Part shown: in pieces, positions 56,898 through 64,000 of the stretch | Layout: each line of letters begins with the position of its first letter | How positions within the stretch are numbered: position 1 is the stretch's first letter | Assembly (NCBI RefSeq): GCF_000698575.1 | Contig: NZ_JFHD01000003.1 | Span: 124,001-188,000 of the forward strand | DNA: 64,000 bases | DNA from: Caballeronia zhejiangensis | GTDB lineage: Bacteria > Pseudomonadota > Gammaproteobacteria > Burkholderiales > Burkholderiaceae | Reading direction: 5' to 3' | Program-made: the position numbers and the translations under genes | Notes under the pieces: generated by a model | Database searches by the model: none | What the model was told of the DNA's origin: nothing | Seen by the model: the letters and a program-made list of their open reading frames with translations, nothing else

Positions 56898-57749
56898 TTA
56901 CTGGATTGCGCCCGCGAACGCCAGCCATTCGCCGACGATCGCTTCGGGCGCATCTTCCTGCATCAGATGCCCTGATCCGCGCACGCGCGTAAAGCGCGCG
57001 CCCGGAATCAGCGATGCGAGTTCGACACCGCGCTCGACCGGTATCCACTCGTCCTCTTCGCCCCAAAGAATCGATACGGGGCATTTCAATTCGCCATAGC
57101 GCGATTGCACTTCATCGGTGTAGCGCTGATCCATCTGCGCGATCTGCCGATAGAACGCGGCCTGCCCGACTTTGCCGGTCCACGGCCGCGTATAGACGCG
57201 CAGCGTCTCTTGCTGCAACCGCCGATGCGCCGCACCCTGCAGATATGCATCGAGCATCGCCTGATGCATGTACGGCGGCACACCCGCAAACGCGGCTTCA
57301 TGCTGTCGCACATGACGCACGAAGGGCGATCCCCACGGCGCGACGGCGACCGGATCGACGAGCATCAGCGAACGATACGCGCAGCCGTCGATCAACGCGG
57401 CTCGCAGCGATGTCGCGCCGCCGAAATCGTGTGCGAGCACATCGGGCAAGGCACCGTTCCACTCACCGCACCAGTGCGCGAGAAGCGCCGCGAGCACGCG
57501 ATTCTGCACGCCGAGCGATACGTCCTGCCCCTCGCGCATCTCCGACGCACCGTAGCCCAGCAGATCGAAGTAATGCACACGCCGCAAACGCGCCGCTACC
57601 GGTGCGATGCGTCGCCACACCTGCGATGAAAACGGCGTGCCGTGCACCATCACGAGCGGCGCGCCCTCGCCGATCATGCCGTAGCGCACGGCTTGTCCTT
57701 CGTATTCGAAAACGTGATCGAGTGGCAGCGTATCGTTCGATTCGTTCAT
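56898..57749 (-). CDS. Alpha/beta hydrolase with Asp nucleophile
   Basis: This 283-residue hydrolase has the oxyanion segment MVHGTPFSS near 34-42, the nucleophile elbow AHDFGGATSL with D108, an acidic residue in WGEEDEWIP and the histidine H261 in GSGHLMQEDAPE. An aspartate nucleophile is typical of haloalkane/haloacetate dehalogenases and epoxide hydrolases rather than esterases. It starts three bases after the poxB stop, so it is co-transcribed with poxB. The substrate and the reason for pairing with PoxB are unknown. Confidence 0.82.
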   Translation of the reverse strand: MNESNDTLPLDHVFEYEGQAVRYGMIGEGAPLVMVHGTPFSSQVWRRIAPVAARLRRVHYFDLLGYGASEMREGQDVSLGVQNRVLAALLAHWCGEWNGALPDVLAHDFGGATSLRAALIDGCAYRSLMLVDPVAVAPWGSPFVRHVRQHEAAFAGVPPYMHQAMLDAYLQGAAHRRLQQETLRVYTRPWTGKVGQAAFYRQIAQMDQRYTDEVQSRYGELKCPVSILWGEEDEWIPVERGVELASLIPGARFTRVRGSGHLMQEDAPEAIVGEWLAFAGAIQ

Positions 57750-57752
57750 GGC

Positions 57753-59474
57753 TCAACGCAGATTCGTGCGCGCGAGTTCGACGATCTCATCGCCGCGCCC
57801 GCTCAGGATCGCTCGCAACATATAGAGGCTGAAGCCCTTCGCTTGCGACAGTTCGATGGTCGGCGGCATCGCGAGTTCATGCTTCGACGTGACGACATCG
57901 ACGACCGCCGGTCCTTTGTGCGCGAACGCTTCGCGCAGCGCGTTTTCGAGTTGCTCCGATTCCTCGACGCGCACCGACCAGATGCCCGCGCCCTTCGCGA
58001 TCTGCGAGAAATCGGTCTTGCTGAGATCGACGTTGGTGTCGAGATAGCCGCCAGCCTTCAGTTCCATCGACACGAAACCGAGCAGGCTGTTGTTGAACAC
58101 GACGACCTTGATCGGGAGATCGAGTTGCACGGCCGAGAGCAGATCGCCGAGCAGCATCGACAAACCGCCGTCGCCCGATAGCGAAACGACTTGCCGTTGC
58201 GGCCGCGCGGCCTGAGCGCCGAGCGCCTGCGGCATTGCGTTTGCCATCGAGCCGTGATTGAACGAGCCGTGCAACTGGCGCTTGCCGTTCATTGTCAGAT
58301 AACGCGCGGCCCACAGTGTCGGCGTGCCGACGTCGACGGTGAAGATCGCGTCGTCGGCTGCGATTTCATCGACGAGCTTCGTCAGATATTGCGGATGAAT
58401 CGGACGTCCCGGCGCGGATGGCGTCGCGAGATCGTCGAGGTCCTTGCGGGCGGTCGCATAGTGCTTCAATGCGTTCTCGAGAAAACGCCGCTCGTCCTTG
58501 CGTTGGAGCTTCGGCAAGAGCGCCGCGAGCGTTTCCTTGATCGTGCCGACGAGCCCCATTTCCAGCGGCGCGCGGCGTCCGAGTTGCGAGCCGCGCCAGT
58601 CGATCTGCACGATCTTCGCTTGCGGCGGATAGAACGGGCGATACGGAAAATCGCATCCGAGCAGGAGCAGCGTGTCGCACGACATCATCGCGTGATAGCC
58701 CGAACTGAAACCGATGAGCCCTGTCATGCCGACATCGAACGGGTTGTCGTACTCGATGAACTGCTTGCCGCGCAACGCATGCACTATCGGTGCTCCGAGC
58801 GTATCGGCGAGCGCGACCACTTCGTCGTGCGAGCCGGCGACGCCGCTGCCGCACATGATCGTCACCGCTTCGCAGCCGTTCAGAAGGCTCGCGAGCTTGT
58901 CGAGATCGGCGTCTGCCGGCACGATCGCGCCCGGCGCGCTCGCGGTCCAGCGCGGCTCGACGGCCGGGCCTTCGCTCAATGCGACGTCGCCCGGCAACAC
59001 GATCACCGCGACGCCGCGCTGATCGATCGCCGCACGCATCGCGCGTTCGAGCACGCGCGGAAACTGCGACGCATTCGACACCAGCTCCACGAAGTGACTG
59101 CATTCCCTGAACAATTCCTGCGGATGCGTTTCCTGAAAGTAGCCGAGGCCGATTTCCGTCGATGGAATGTGCGCCGCGATGGCGAGCACCGGTTGATGAT
59201 TGCGATGACAGTCGTAAAGACCATTGATGAGATGCAGATTGCCTGGGCCGCAACTGCCCGCGCATACCGCGAGTTTGCCTGTCGCGGCGGCATCGGCTCC
59301 GGCCGCGAAAGCGGCTGCTTCCTCGTGACGCGTATGCATCCAGCGGATCGAGCCGACACGATCGAGGCTGAACGCCAAACCGTTCAGGCTGTCGCCCGTC
59401 ACGCCCCAGATTCGCTCTACGCCCGCCGCCGCCAGTGTCTTCGCCAGATAGTCCGCTATCGTGCCCTTGGCCAT
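57753..59474 (-). CDS. poxB: Thiamine-diphosphate-dependent pyruvate dehydrogenase (quinone), PoxB-like
   Basis: This 573-residue peripheral membrane enzyme should oxidise pyruvate to acetate and CO2, passing electrons to ubiquinone. The ThDP-activating glutamate is E51 in [14 protein letters not shown]. The ThDP/Mg motif starts at [15 protein letters not shown] and reaches the paired asparagines in [10 protein letters not shown]. An FAD-binding middle domain spans about 190-340. The C-terminal segment is the usual membrane-activation region. It leads a two-gene operon with an alpha/beta hydrolase. Other ThDP enzymes such as acetolactate synthase are less likely given the N-terminal [10 protein letters not shown] and overall length. 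Confidence 0.88.
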   Translation of the reverse strand: MAKGTIADYLAKTLAAAGVERIWGVTGDSLNGLAFSLDRVGSIRWMHTRHEEAAAFAAGADAAATGKLAVCAGSCGPGNLHLINGLYDCHRNHQPVLAIAAHIPSTEIGLGYFQETHPQELFRECSHFVELVSNASQFPRVLERAMRAAIDQRGVAVIVLPGDVALSEGPAVEPRWTASAPGAIVPADADLDKLASLLNGCEAVTIMCGSGVAGSHDEVVALADTLGAPIVHALRGKQFIEYDNPFDVGMTGLIGFSSGYHAMMSCDTLLLLGCDFPYRPFYPPQAKIVQIDWRGSQLGRRAPLEMGLVGTIKETLAALLPKLQRKDERRFLENALKHYATARKDLDDLATPSAPGRPIHPQYLTKLVDEIAADDAIFTVDVGTPTLWAARYLTMNGKRQLHGSFNHGSMANAMPQALGAQAARPQRQVVSLSGDGGLSMLLGDLLSAVQLDLPIKVVVFNNSLLGFVSMELKAGGYLDTNVDLSKTDFSQIAKGAGIWSVRVEESEQLENALREAFAHKGPAVVDVVTSKHELAMPPTIELSQAKGFSLYMLRAILSGRGDEIVELARTNLR

Positions 59475-59776
59475 GATGTGTCCCGTGATGAAGAGAGGAT
59501 GTCCAGTGATCGACGGAGCCGCGCACGGAATGACGTGGCGCGCATCCGTGTTGGCTCAATGCATGCAGGATTCAAAACGCAAAAGGAGTGTACGCCGGAG
59601 CGCGGCGGTTTGTCCTGAACCGTGTCGAGACCGCGTGGTGCGGGCGTTCAGGATAGGCGATCGCGGTATTTTGAATGCATCATTCCGGAAGGAATCCGGT
59701 ATGCGTAATGCAAACGACAACGGCGGCGGATCGATGACCCGCCGCCGTTGCGCATGACTGAAGCGAGACCCTGCGC
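59475..59776. other. Intergenic region between poxB and the ABC operon
   Basis: This region holds the poxB promoter on the right of its start codon and the hairpin terminator of the ABC operon at 59719-59749. No gene is supported in between. Confidence 0.45.
59719..59749 (-). terminator. Hairpin terminator after the amino-acid-type ABC operon
   Basis: AACGGCGGCGG and CCGCCGCCGTT form a perfect 11-bp stem with a nine-base loop, 28 nt after the binding-protein stop on the minus strand. The following T-tract is interrupted. Confidence 0.6.
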
Positions 59777-60574
59777 TCAGGCGCCCTTGCGCATGTTCTC
59801 CGGCAGATCCCGTCCGTGATACTTCTTGTAGATCGTGTTGAGGTTGCCGCTCTTCATGTTCGCGCCGACCCAGTTGTTCACCCATTCCTTCAGGCGCGGC
59901 TGGTCCTTGTTCATCGCGATGCCGAGATCGAACGTCTTCTGCTCGAACTTCATCTCGATGTTGCGTTGCGGAGCGCGATCCTGCATCTCCTTCAGGTTCG
60001 AAGGCGTGCTCGAGAAGATGTCGACCTGTCCCGTGACCATCGACGTGATGAGCGTCGCATCGTCTTCATAGCGTTGAATCTGTGCGCCCTTCGCCTGCTG
60101 TGTCGTCAGCGTGTCGTTCACCGTTGCACGCGTGAGGCCGATGGTCTTGCCGTCGAGATCCGCATAGCTCTTCACGTTCGCCGTCTTCACGCCGCCAACG
60201 ATGATCGAGATGACCGCATACGGGTTCGAGAAATCGACGACTTTGGCGCGCTCCGGCGTGACCGACAGCGAGGAAATCACGAGGTCCGCGCGCTTCGCCT
60301 GCAGCGTCGGAATGCGCGCGGCGTTGGTGATCTGCACGAGTTCTAGCTTCACGCCGAGATCCTTCGCAAGCGCGGCGGCAGTATCGACGTCCGATCCCGC
60401 GGGCTTCAGGTTCTGGTCGGCATAGCTGAAGAGCGGCGTGCCGATGGCGATCGCGACGCGCACGACGCCTGCCTTCTTGATGTCGTCGAGTTCATCGGCC
60501 ATCACGCTGTGAACCGCGCCTGCCATCATCAACGTTGCGAGCGTTGCGCGTGCAATGATTGATTTCGCTTTCAA
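59777..60574 (-). CDS. ABC transporter periplasmic binding protein (family 3, polar amino acid type)
   Basis: This 265-residue periplasmic binding protein has a signal peptide ending near SVMA-DELDD (residues 24-27). The mature N-terminus has the family-3 features GVVRVAIAIGTPLFSYAD and GSDVDTAAALAKDLG, with the later VDFSNPYAVISIIV. Such proteins usually bind amino acids, but some bind organic acids. It is the last gene of a four-gene operon encoding two permeases and an ATPase. Uronate dehydrogenase lies just upstream, so a uronate or a uronate-linked compound is a possible ligand. Confidence 0.88.
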   Translation of the reverse strand: MKAKSIIARATLATLMMAGAVHSVMADELDDIKKAGVVRVAIAIGTPLFSYADQNLKPAGSDVDTAAALAKDLGVKLELVQITNAARIPTLQAKRADLVISSLSVTPERAKVVDFSNPYAVISIIVGGVKTANVKSYADLDGKTIGLTRATVNDTLTTQQAKGAQIQRYEDDATLITSMVTGQVDIFSSTPSNLKEMQDRAPQRNIEMKFEQKTFDLGIAMNKDQPRLKEWVNNWVGANMKSGNLNTIYKKYHGRDLPENMRKGA

Positions 60575-60621
60575 GTTACGTCTCCGTCGTTATTAATGTT
60601 GCTGAATTGATGCTGCGATTA

Positions 60622-61350
60622 TCAAAGTCCGTTATCGAGGAATGCGCGCAATTCGGGTGTGCGCGGCGCATCGAGCATGCTGCCGTCGCCCACTTCCCAA
60701 ACCTTTCCCTGATGCATGTAGATGATGCGATCCGCCACGCGCTTCGCGAAGGCCATCTCGTGCGTGACGAGCAGCATCGTCATGCCGTCGGCAGCGAGGT
60801 CTTCCATCACGCGCAGCACTTCGCCCGTCAATTGCGGATCGAGCGCCGAGGTCACTTCGTCGAACAGCATCACCTTTGGCGACATCGCGAGCGAGCGCGC
60901 GATCGCCACGCGCTGCTGCTGTCCGCCCGACAATTGCTCGGGATACGCATCGGCCTTCTGTCCGAGACCGACTTGCTCCAGCACGTTCATCGCAATGCGC
61001 CGCGCTTCGTCGCGCGACATCTTCTTGACGTGACGCAGCGCGAGCATGATGTTCTCTTCGACCGTCAGATGCGGAAAGAGGTTATAGCTTTGAAACACGA
61101 TGCCCACTTCGCGGCGCAACAGATGCAGATCGACCTTCGGATCATCGACGCGAATGCCGCACACTTCGATTTGCCCTTGGTCGATCGTCTCCAGCCTGTC
61201 GATGCAACGCAACGCCGTGCTCTTGCCCGAACCGCTCGCGCCGATCACGGCGATCATCTCGCCCTTGTTGACTTCGAAGGAAACGCCCTTGAGAACATGA
61301 TTGGAGCCGAAGCTCTTGTGAATATCGCCGACCTTAACGATTGCTGACAT
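60622..61350 (-). CDS. ABC transporter ATPase (GlnQ/HisP-like)
   Basis: This 242-residue ATPase has Walker A GASGSGKST near 35-43, signature LSGGQQQRVAIARSLAM, Walker B VMLFDEVTSALDP and the switch histidine in LVTHEMAFAK. It has the short form without a regulatory domain, as usual for polar amino acid importers. Its start overlaps the permease gene by 17 bases, and the binding-protein gene follows after 47 bases. Confidence 0.92.
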   Translation of the reverse strand: MSAIVKVGDIHKSFGSNHVLKGVSFEVNKGEMIAVIGASGSGKSTALRCIDRLETIDQGQIEVCGIRVDDPKVDLHLLRREVGIVFQSYNLFPHLTVEENIMLALRHVKKMSRDEARRIAMNVLEQVGLGQKADAYPEQLSGGQQQRVAIARSLAMSPKVMLFDEVTSALDPQLTGEVLRVMEDLAADGMTMLLVTHEMAFAKRVADRIIYMHQGKVWEVGDGSMLDAPRTPELRAFLDNGL

Positions 61351-61987
61351 TGAGCTTGTTCTCCATCGATTGGCTCCAGCGCGAAAGCGGATAGCACAGG
61401 ACGAAATAGAAAGCGCCGACCAGACCGAAGATGAGGAACGGCTGGAAGATCGAGTTATTGATGATCTGCCCCGCGCGCGTCAACTCGATGAAGCCGATCA
61501 CCGAAGCAAGCGACGTCATCTTGATGAGCTGCACGAGAAACCCGACGGTCGGCGGCAGCGCGAGACGCATCGCCTGCGGGATGATGACGAGGCGCAGCGT
61601 CTGCCAGCGCGTGAGCGACAGGCATTCCGACGCTTCCCACTGCGGCTTGGGCATCGCTTCGATACAGCCGCGCCAGATATCGCCGAGATATGCGCTCGAA
61701 TAGATCATCAGCGCGAGCCCGGCCGCGACGAGCGCGGGCACCTGATAGCCGTACACCGACAGGCCGAAGTACACGATGAACAGCAGGATCAGCAGCGGTA
61801 TGCCCTGAATCGCCTCGATATACACGAGCGCCACGCGCGCAAGCCATGCGCGCGGCGAGATGCGCGCGAGCATCACGGCAAAGCCGCCGATACCGCCGAG
61901 CACGAACGCAAGCGCGGAAAGCACGAGCGTCCAGCCGATCGATTGCACTAGATAGACAAGGTGCGATGACGTGAATCCGCCGCTCAT
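61334..61987 (-). CDS. ABC transporter permease (HisM/GlnP-like)
   Basis: This 217-residue permease has about five hydrophobic helices and the family segments VYIEAIQGIPLLILLFIVYF and SAYLGDIWRGCIEAMPKPQW, with the docking loop EASECLSLTRWQTLRLVIIPQ. It overlaps the upstream permease by four bases (ATGA) and the ATPase by 17 bases. Confidence 0.9.
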   Translation of the reverse strand: MSGGFTSSHLVYLVQSIGWTLVLSALAFVLGGIGGFAVMLARISPRAWLARVALVYIEAIQGIPLLILLFIVYFGLSVYGYQVPALVAAGLALMIYSSAYLGDIWRGCIEAMPKPQWEASECLSLTRWQTLRLVIIPQAMRLALPPTVGFLVQLIKMTSLASVIGFIELTRAGQIINNSIFQPFLIFGLVGAFYFVLCYPLSRWSQSMENKLNVSNR

Positions 61988-62730
61988 GCCGCACCTCCGG
62001 GAATGACCGTATCGATGCGCTGCGGATCGGGCGGCGTCTTGCCGGCGCGTTTAGCAGCAAGCCGGATCGCGCGGCGGCGCTTGAAGAGATGCTCTCCCAC
62101 CGCCCACGCGATGAGCTTGATGACGAGCGACAACGCCAGATACAGCGCCGCGACCACGATGTACGTTTCGAGCGAGCGGAACGTATCGGACTGCACAGTG
62201 TTCGCGACCGCCGTGAGCTCTTCGGCCGAAATCTGCGAGGCGATCGCGGAGGCCTGCATCATCAGCAGGAACTGGCTCGTCAGCGCGGGATAGACCTTTT
62301 CGATCGACGGCTGCAACATCACATGCCAGCCGATGCGCCACTTCGGAAGCCCGAGGCATTCGGCCGCTTCGATTTGTCCGCGTGGCACCGATTCGAGTCC
62401 CGCGCGGATGATCTCGGCCGCATATGCGCCGATGTTGATCGTCATCGCGAGCGCGGCGGCCGCGAACGTCGGCATGCGCAAGCCGATGCTCGCAAGACCG
62501 AAGTACAGCAGAAAGATCTGCACGAGGAACGGCGTATTGCGCACCGCCTCGATATAGACGATGCACAGGCGCGTGAGGACCGGCAGTTTCGCGCGCTTCG
62601 CGAACGCCACCAGCATGCCGAGAATCAGCCCGAAGAACACAGCCACGCAAGTCATCTTGAGCGTGAGCCATGCGCCCAGCATGAACGTCGGCCAGTACGG
62701 CAGCAGCGGTGAAAAATCGAGAGAGAACAT
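61984..62730 (-). CDS. ABC transporter permease (HisQ/GlnP-like)
   Basis: This 248-residue permease is the first gene of the operon. Family segments are VYIEAVRNTPFLVQIFLLYF and GAYAAEIIRAGLESVPRGQI, with the docking loop EAAECLGLPKWRIGWHVMLQP. ATG 62730 is chosen at the start of conserved sequence (MFSLDFSPLLPYW); a GTG at 62769 would add 13 unlikely residues. The C-terminus has a basic cytoplasmic tail. The promoter should lie in the 105 bases up to udh, where an operator-like palindrome is seen. Confidence 0.88.
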   Translation of the reverse strand: MFSLDFSPLLPYWPTFMLGAWLTLKMTCVAVFFGLILGMLVAFAKRAKLPVLTRLCIVYIEAVRNTPFLVQIFLLYFGLASIGLRMPTFAAAALAMTINIGAYAAEIIRAGLESVPRGQIEAAECLGLPKWRIGWHVMLQPSIEKVYPALTSQFLLMMQASAIASQISAEELTAVANTVQSDTFRSLETYIVVAALYLALSLVIKLIAWAVGEHLFKRRRAIRLAAKRAGKTPPDPQRIDTVIPGGAA

Positions 62731-62789
62731 GGCGGCAAGAGTTCCTGTCAGGTGTGTGGGCGCTAACACGCTGTGCGCCCGCTCTGGAT

Positions 62790-62803
62790 GTATGACGACA
62801 TAC
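62790..62803. promoter_or_regulatory. Operator-like inverted repeat before the ABC operon
   Basis: GTATGACGACATAC is an inverted repeat GTATG-N4-CATAC about 60 bases ahead of the first permease start. Its core TATGACRAC recurs, on the minus strand, in the udh/GntR intergenic region (63742-63752), so both promoters may answer to the GntR protein at 63826. Confidence 0.45.
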
Positions 62804-62835
62804 TACGAGCGCCGTGATACTGCATTTCGCATGCA

Positions 62836-63681
62836 TTAAACCGGATCGAACGGGCCAGTCGTCGTGAAGGCACCGCCCTGCAGCACCGCCACCGGATCGG
62901 TGGGCGCCGGCGGCGGCGTCGCTTCAACCTTTTCGCGGAACTGCTCGGACGAGTCACGCGGAACGAAGCCGAGATGCGCGGCGCAGCGGTTGTCCCACCA
63001 TGTATGCGCGTTCGCCGACATGCCGAAGACGATCGTGTGGCCGACGTCTTTCGTGAAGAGACTGCGGCGCAACAGGTCATGAAAATCGTCGTAGCTCATC
63101 CAGCTCGCCATCATGCGGCGGTCCTTCGGCTCCGGAAACACGGAGCCGATACGAATGCTCACCGTCTCGATGCCGTACCGGTCGAAATACATTTGCGCCA
63201 TGTCCTCGCCGAAGGACTTCGACAAGCCGTAGTAGCCATCGGGGCGCTTGCGCGCAGTGGCGTCGATTCGTTCGTCCTGCCGATAGAAACCCGTGACGTG
63301 ATTCGAGCTTGCGAACACGATGCGCTTCACGCCCTGACGGCGCGCCGCTTCGTAAAGATTGAAAACGCCCTTGATGTTGGCTTCGAGAATCTCTTCGAAC
63401 GGACGCTCGACCGATACCCCGCCGAGATGAATGATCGCGTCGCAGTCCATTGCAAGCGCATCGACGGCGTCGCGGTCGGCGAGATCGCAAGGAGCGATCT
63501 CTTCGTGAGGCGCGGCGTCGCCCTGCAACACGCCAGGCAAGTCGGAGATCCGCACATGCCGCGCGAACTCGGCGACGCGATGCCGGATCGCGCGGCCGAT
63601 TCCGCCGGCGGCGCCCGTCAGCAACAGACGATCGAATTGCGCATCTTCGTCGGCGGACGGCGTGCTGGTTTGTTGTTCCAT
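62836..63681 (-). CDS. udh: Uronate dehydrogenase
   Basis: This NAD+-dependent enzyme oxidises galacturonate or glucuronate to the aldaric acid lactone, the first step of oxidative uronate catabolism. The 281 residues match the characterised Pseudomonas/Agrobacterium Udh pattern along their length. The Rossmann motif is LLLTGAAGGIGRAIR, followed by IIHLGGVSVERPFEEIL, IVFASSNHVTGFYRQDERID and the catalytic Y151/K155 in GYYGLSKSFGED. Near the C-terminus are NAHTWWDNRCAAHLGFVP and RDSSEQFR. It is divergent from a GntR gene and 105 bases ahead of the ABC operon. Later pathway enzymes such as KDG dehydratase or galactarolactone isomerase are not in the window. Confidence 0.92.
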   Translation of the reverse strand: MEQQTSTPSADEDAQFDRLLLTGAAGGIGRAIRHRVAEFARHVRISDLPGVLQGDAAPHEEIAPCDLADRDAVDALAMDCDAIIHLGGVSVERPFEEILEANIKGVFNLYEAARRQGVKRIVFASSNHVTGFYRQDERIDATARKRPDGYYGLSKSFGEDMAQMYFDRYGIETVSIRIGSVFPEPKDRRMMASWMSYDDFHDLLRRSLFTKDVGHTIVFGMSANAHTWWDNRCAAHLGFVPRDSSEQFREKVEATPPPAPTDPVAVLQGGAFTTTGPFDPV

Positions 63682-63825
63682 CGTGTTGTGTCTCCTGAAG
63701 GCTGTCGTCGCTAGGGATTACCCTGCGCGCGTCTTCTTGTACGTTGTCATATCACTACATGACGCATATCATCATTTGCCGAACGATTTGTCAATGTGTG
63801 TAAAACCCACGCCAACGAGACTACC
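63682..63825. promoter_or_regulatory. Divergent udh/gntR promoter with operator-like repeats
   Basis: This AT-rich gap includes GTCAT-N8-ATGAC (63746-63763). Read on the minus strand, ATATGACAACGT matches the palindrome region at 62790-62803 at most positions. A FadR/GntR-type dimer could bind here and control udh and its own gene. Confidence 0.5.
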
Positions 63826-64000
63826 GTGACGCTATCGCCCGATCTTCATGCCGGCACCGACGCATCCTCGATTGCATCGCCGCAAGCGCGACGCAGTCTG
63901 ACCGCGCAACTCGTCGACGCCTTGCGCGCCCAGATCGATGCACAGGAACTGAAGGGCGGCAGCAGGCTCGCGACGGAAGCGGAAATGGTTCAGCGCTTCG
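63826..64000 (+). CDS. GntR-family regulator (N-terminus only, cut by window edge)
   Basis: The frame opens at GTG 63826, with another in-frame GTG at 63796, and runs off the window. The visible 58 residues end in the start of a GntR winged helix: SLTAQLVDALRAQIDAQELK followed by RLATEAEMVQRF. It is divergent from udh, whose relatives are commonly controlled by FadR-subfamily GntR proteins responding to uronates or aldarates. The effector domain lies outside the window, so the subfamily is inferred. Confidence 0.78.
   Translation, partial: MTLSPDLHAGTDASSIASPQARRSLTAQLVDALRAQIDAQELKGGSRLATEAEMVQRF

Overview
The window is GC-rich DNA with strong third-position G/C bias, dense operons with ATGA or 8-bp overlaps, and many LysR and GntR regulators beside catabolic operons. 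This gene content fits a soil or plant-associated Burkholderiaceae (Paraburkholderia, Caballeronia or Cupriavidus type). I recognise no tRNA, rRNA, insertion sequence, phage gene or CRISPR array. Nearly all of it is accessory metabolism.

Layout. 1-1555(-): hybrid histidine kinase, cut by the left edge inside its receiver domain. 1931-17582: furan (furfural / HMF / 2-furoate) catabolism. An aldehyde dehydrogenase and a LysR gene diverge from hmfF-G-A-B-C-D-E-H and a transporter, and a second, closely similar LysR gene closes the block. HmfH and the dehydrogenase oxidise alcohols and aldehydes to furoic acids. HmfF, with cofactor made by HmfG, decarboxylates FDCA to furoate. HmfD makes furoyl-CoA, HmfABC hydroxylates it, and HmfE releases 2-oxoglutarate.

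17708-26023(-), with a divergent NocR/OccR-like LysR at 26200: nine genes that import a compound through a Pot-type ABC transporter and oxidise it with a three-part FAD/Fe-S amine oxidase of the opine-oxidase / D-hydroxyproline-dehydrogenase type, an extra DadA-like oxidase and a RidA imine deaminase. The substrate is unknown. 27275-31100: PaoABC-type molybdenum aldehyde oxidoreductase without a Tat leader. 31268: PilZ protein.

32386-39015: an unusual set containing a PRISE-type reductase, ketopantoate-reductase-like protein, VOC protein, MaoC hydratase, class III CoA-transferase, shikimate-dehydrogenase-like protein, type II dehydroquinase and LysR. It looks like a CoA-dependent catabolic route for an alicyclic or quinate-like acid that I cannot name. 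39116-49304: two paralogous ClpG/ClpK-type disaggregases with N-terminal zinc-finger-like motifs, flanking a GntR regulator, a GntP permease and a GT4 glycosyltransferase.

49615-59474: transporters (SetA-like, MFS, BASS), a LysR gene, small membrane and DUF899 proteins, an outer-membrane barrel protein, and a poxB-hydrolase pair. 59777-64000: a polar-amino-acid-type ABC operon and uronate dehydrogenase, with a divergent GntR gene cut by the right edge. A shared operator-like motif links the two promoters.

Best candidates for undescribed systems are the opine-like operon and the 32386-39015 pathway. The HmfA-CoxG fusion, the paired ClpG genes and the udh-ABC regulon are smaller leads. Family assignments rest on motifs and gene order read by eye; no database search was run.
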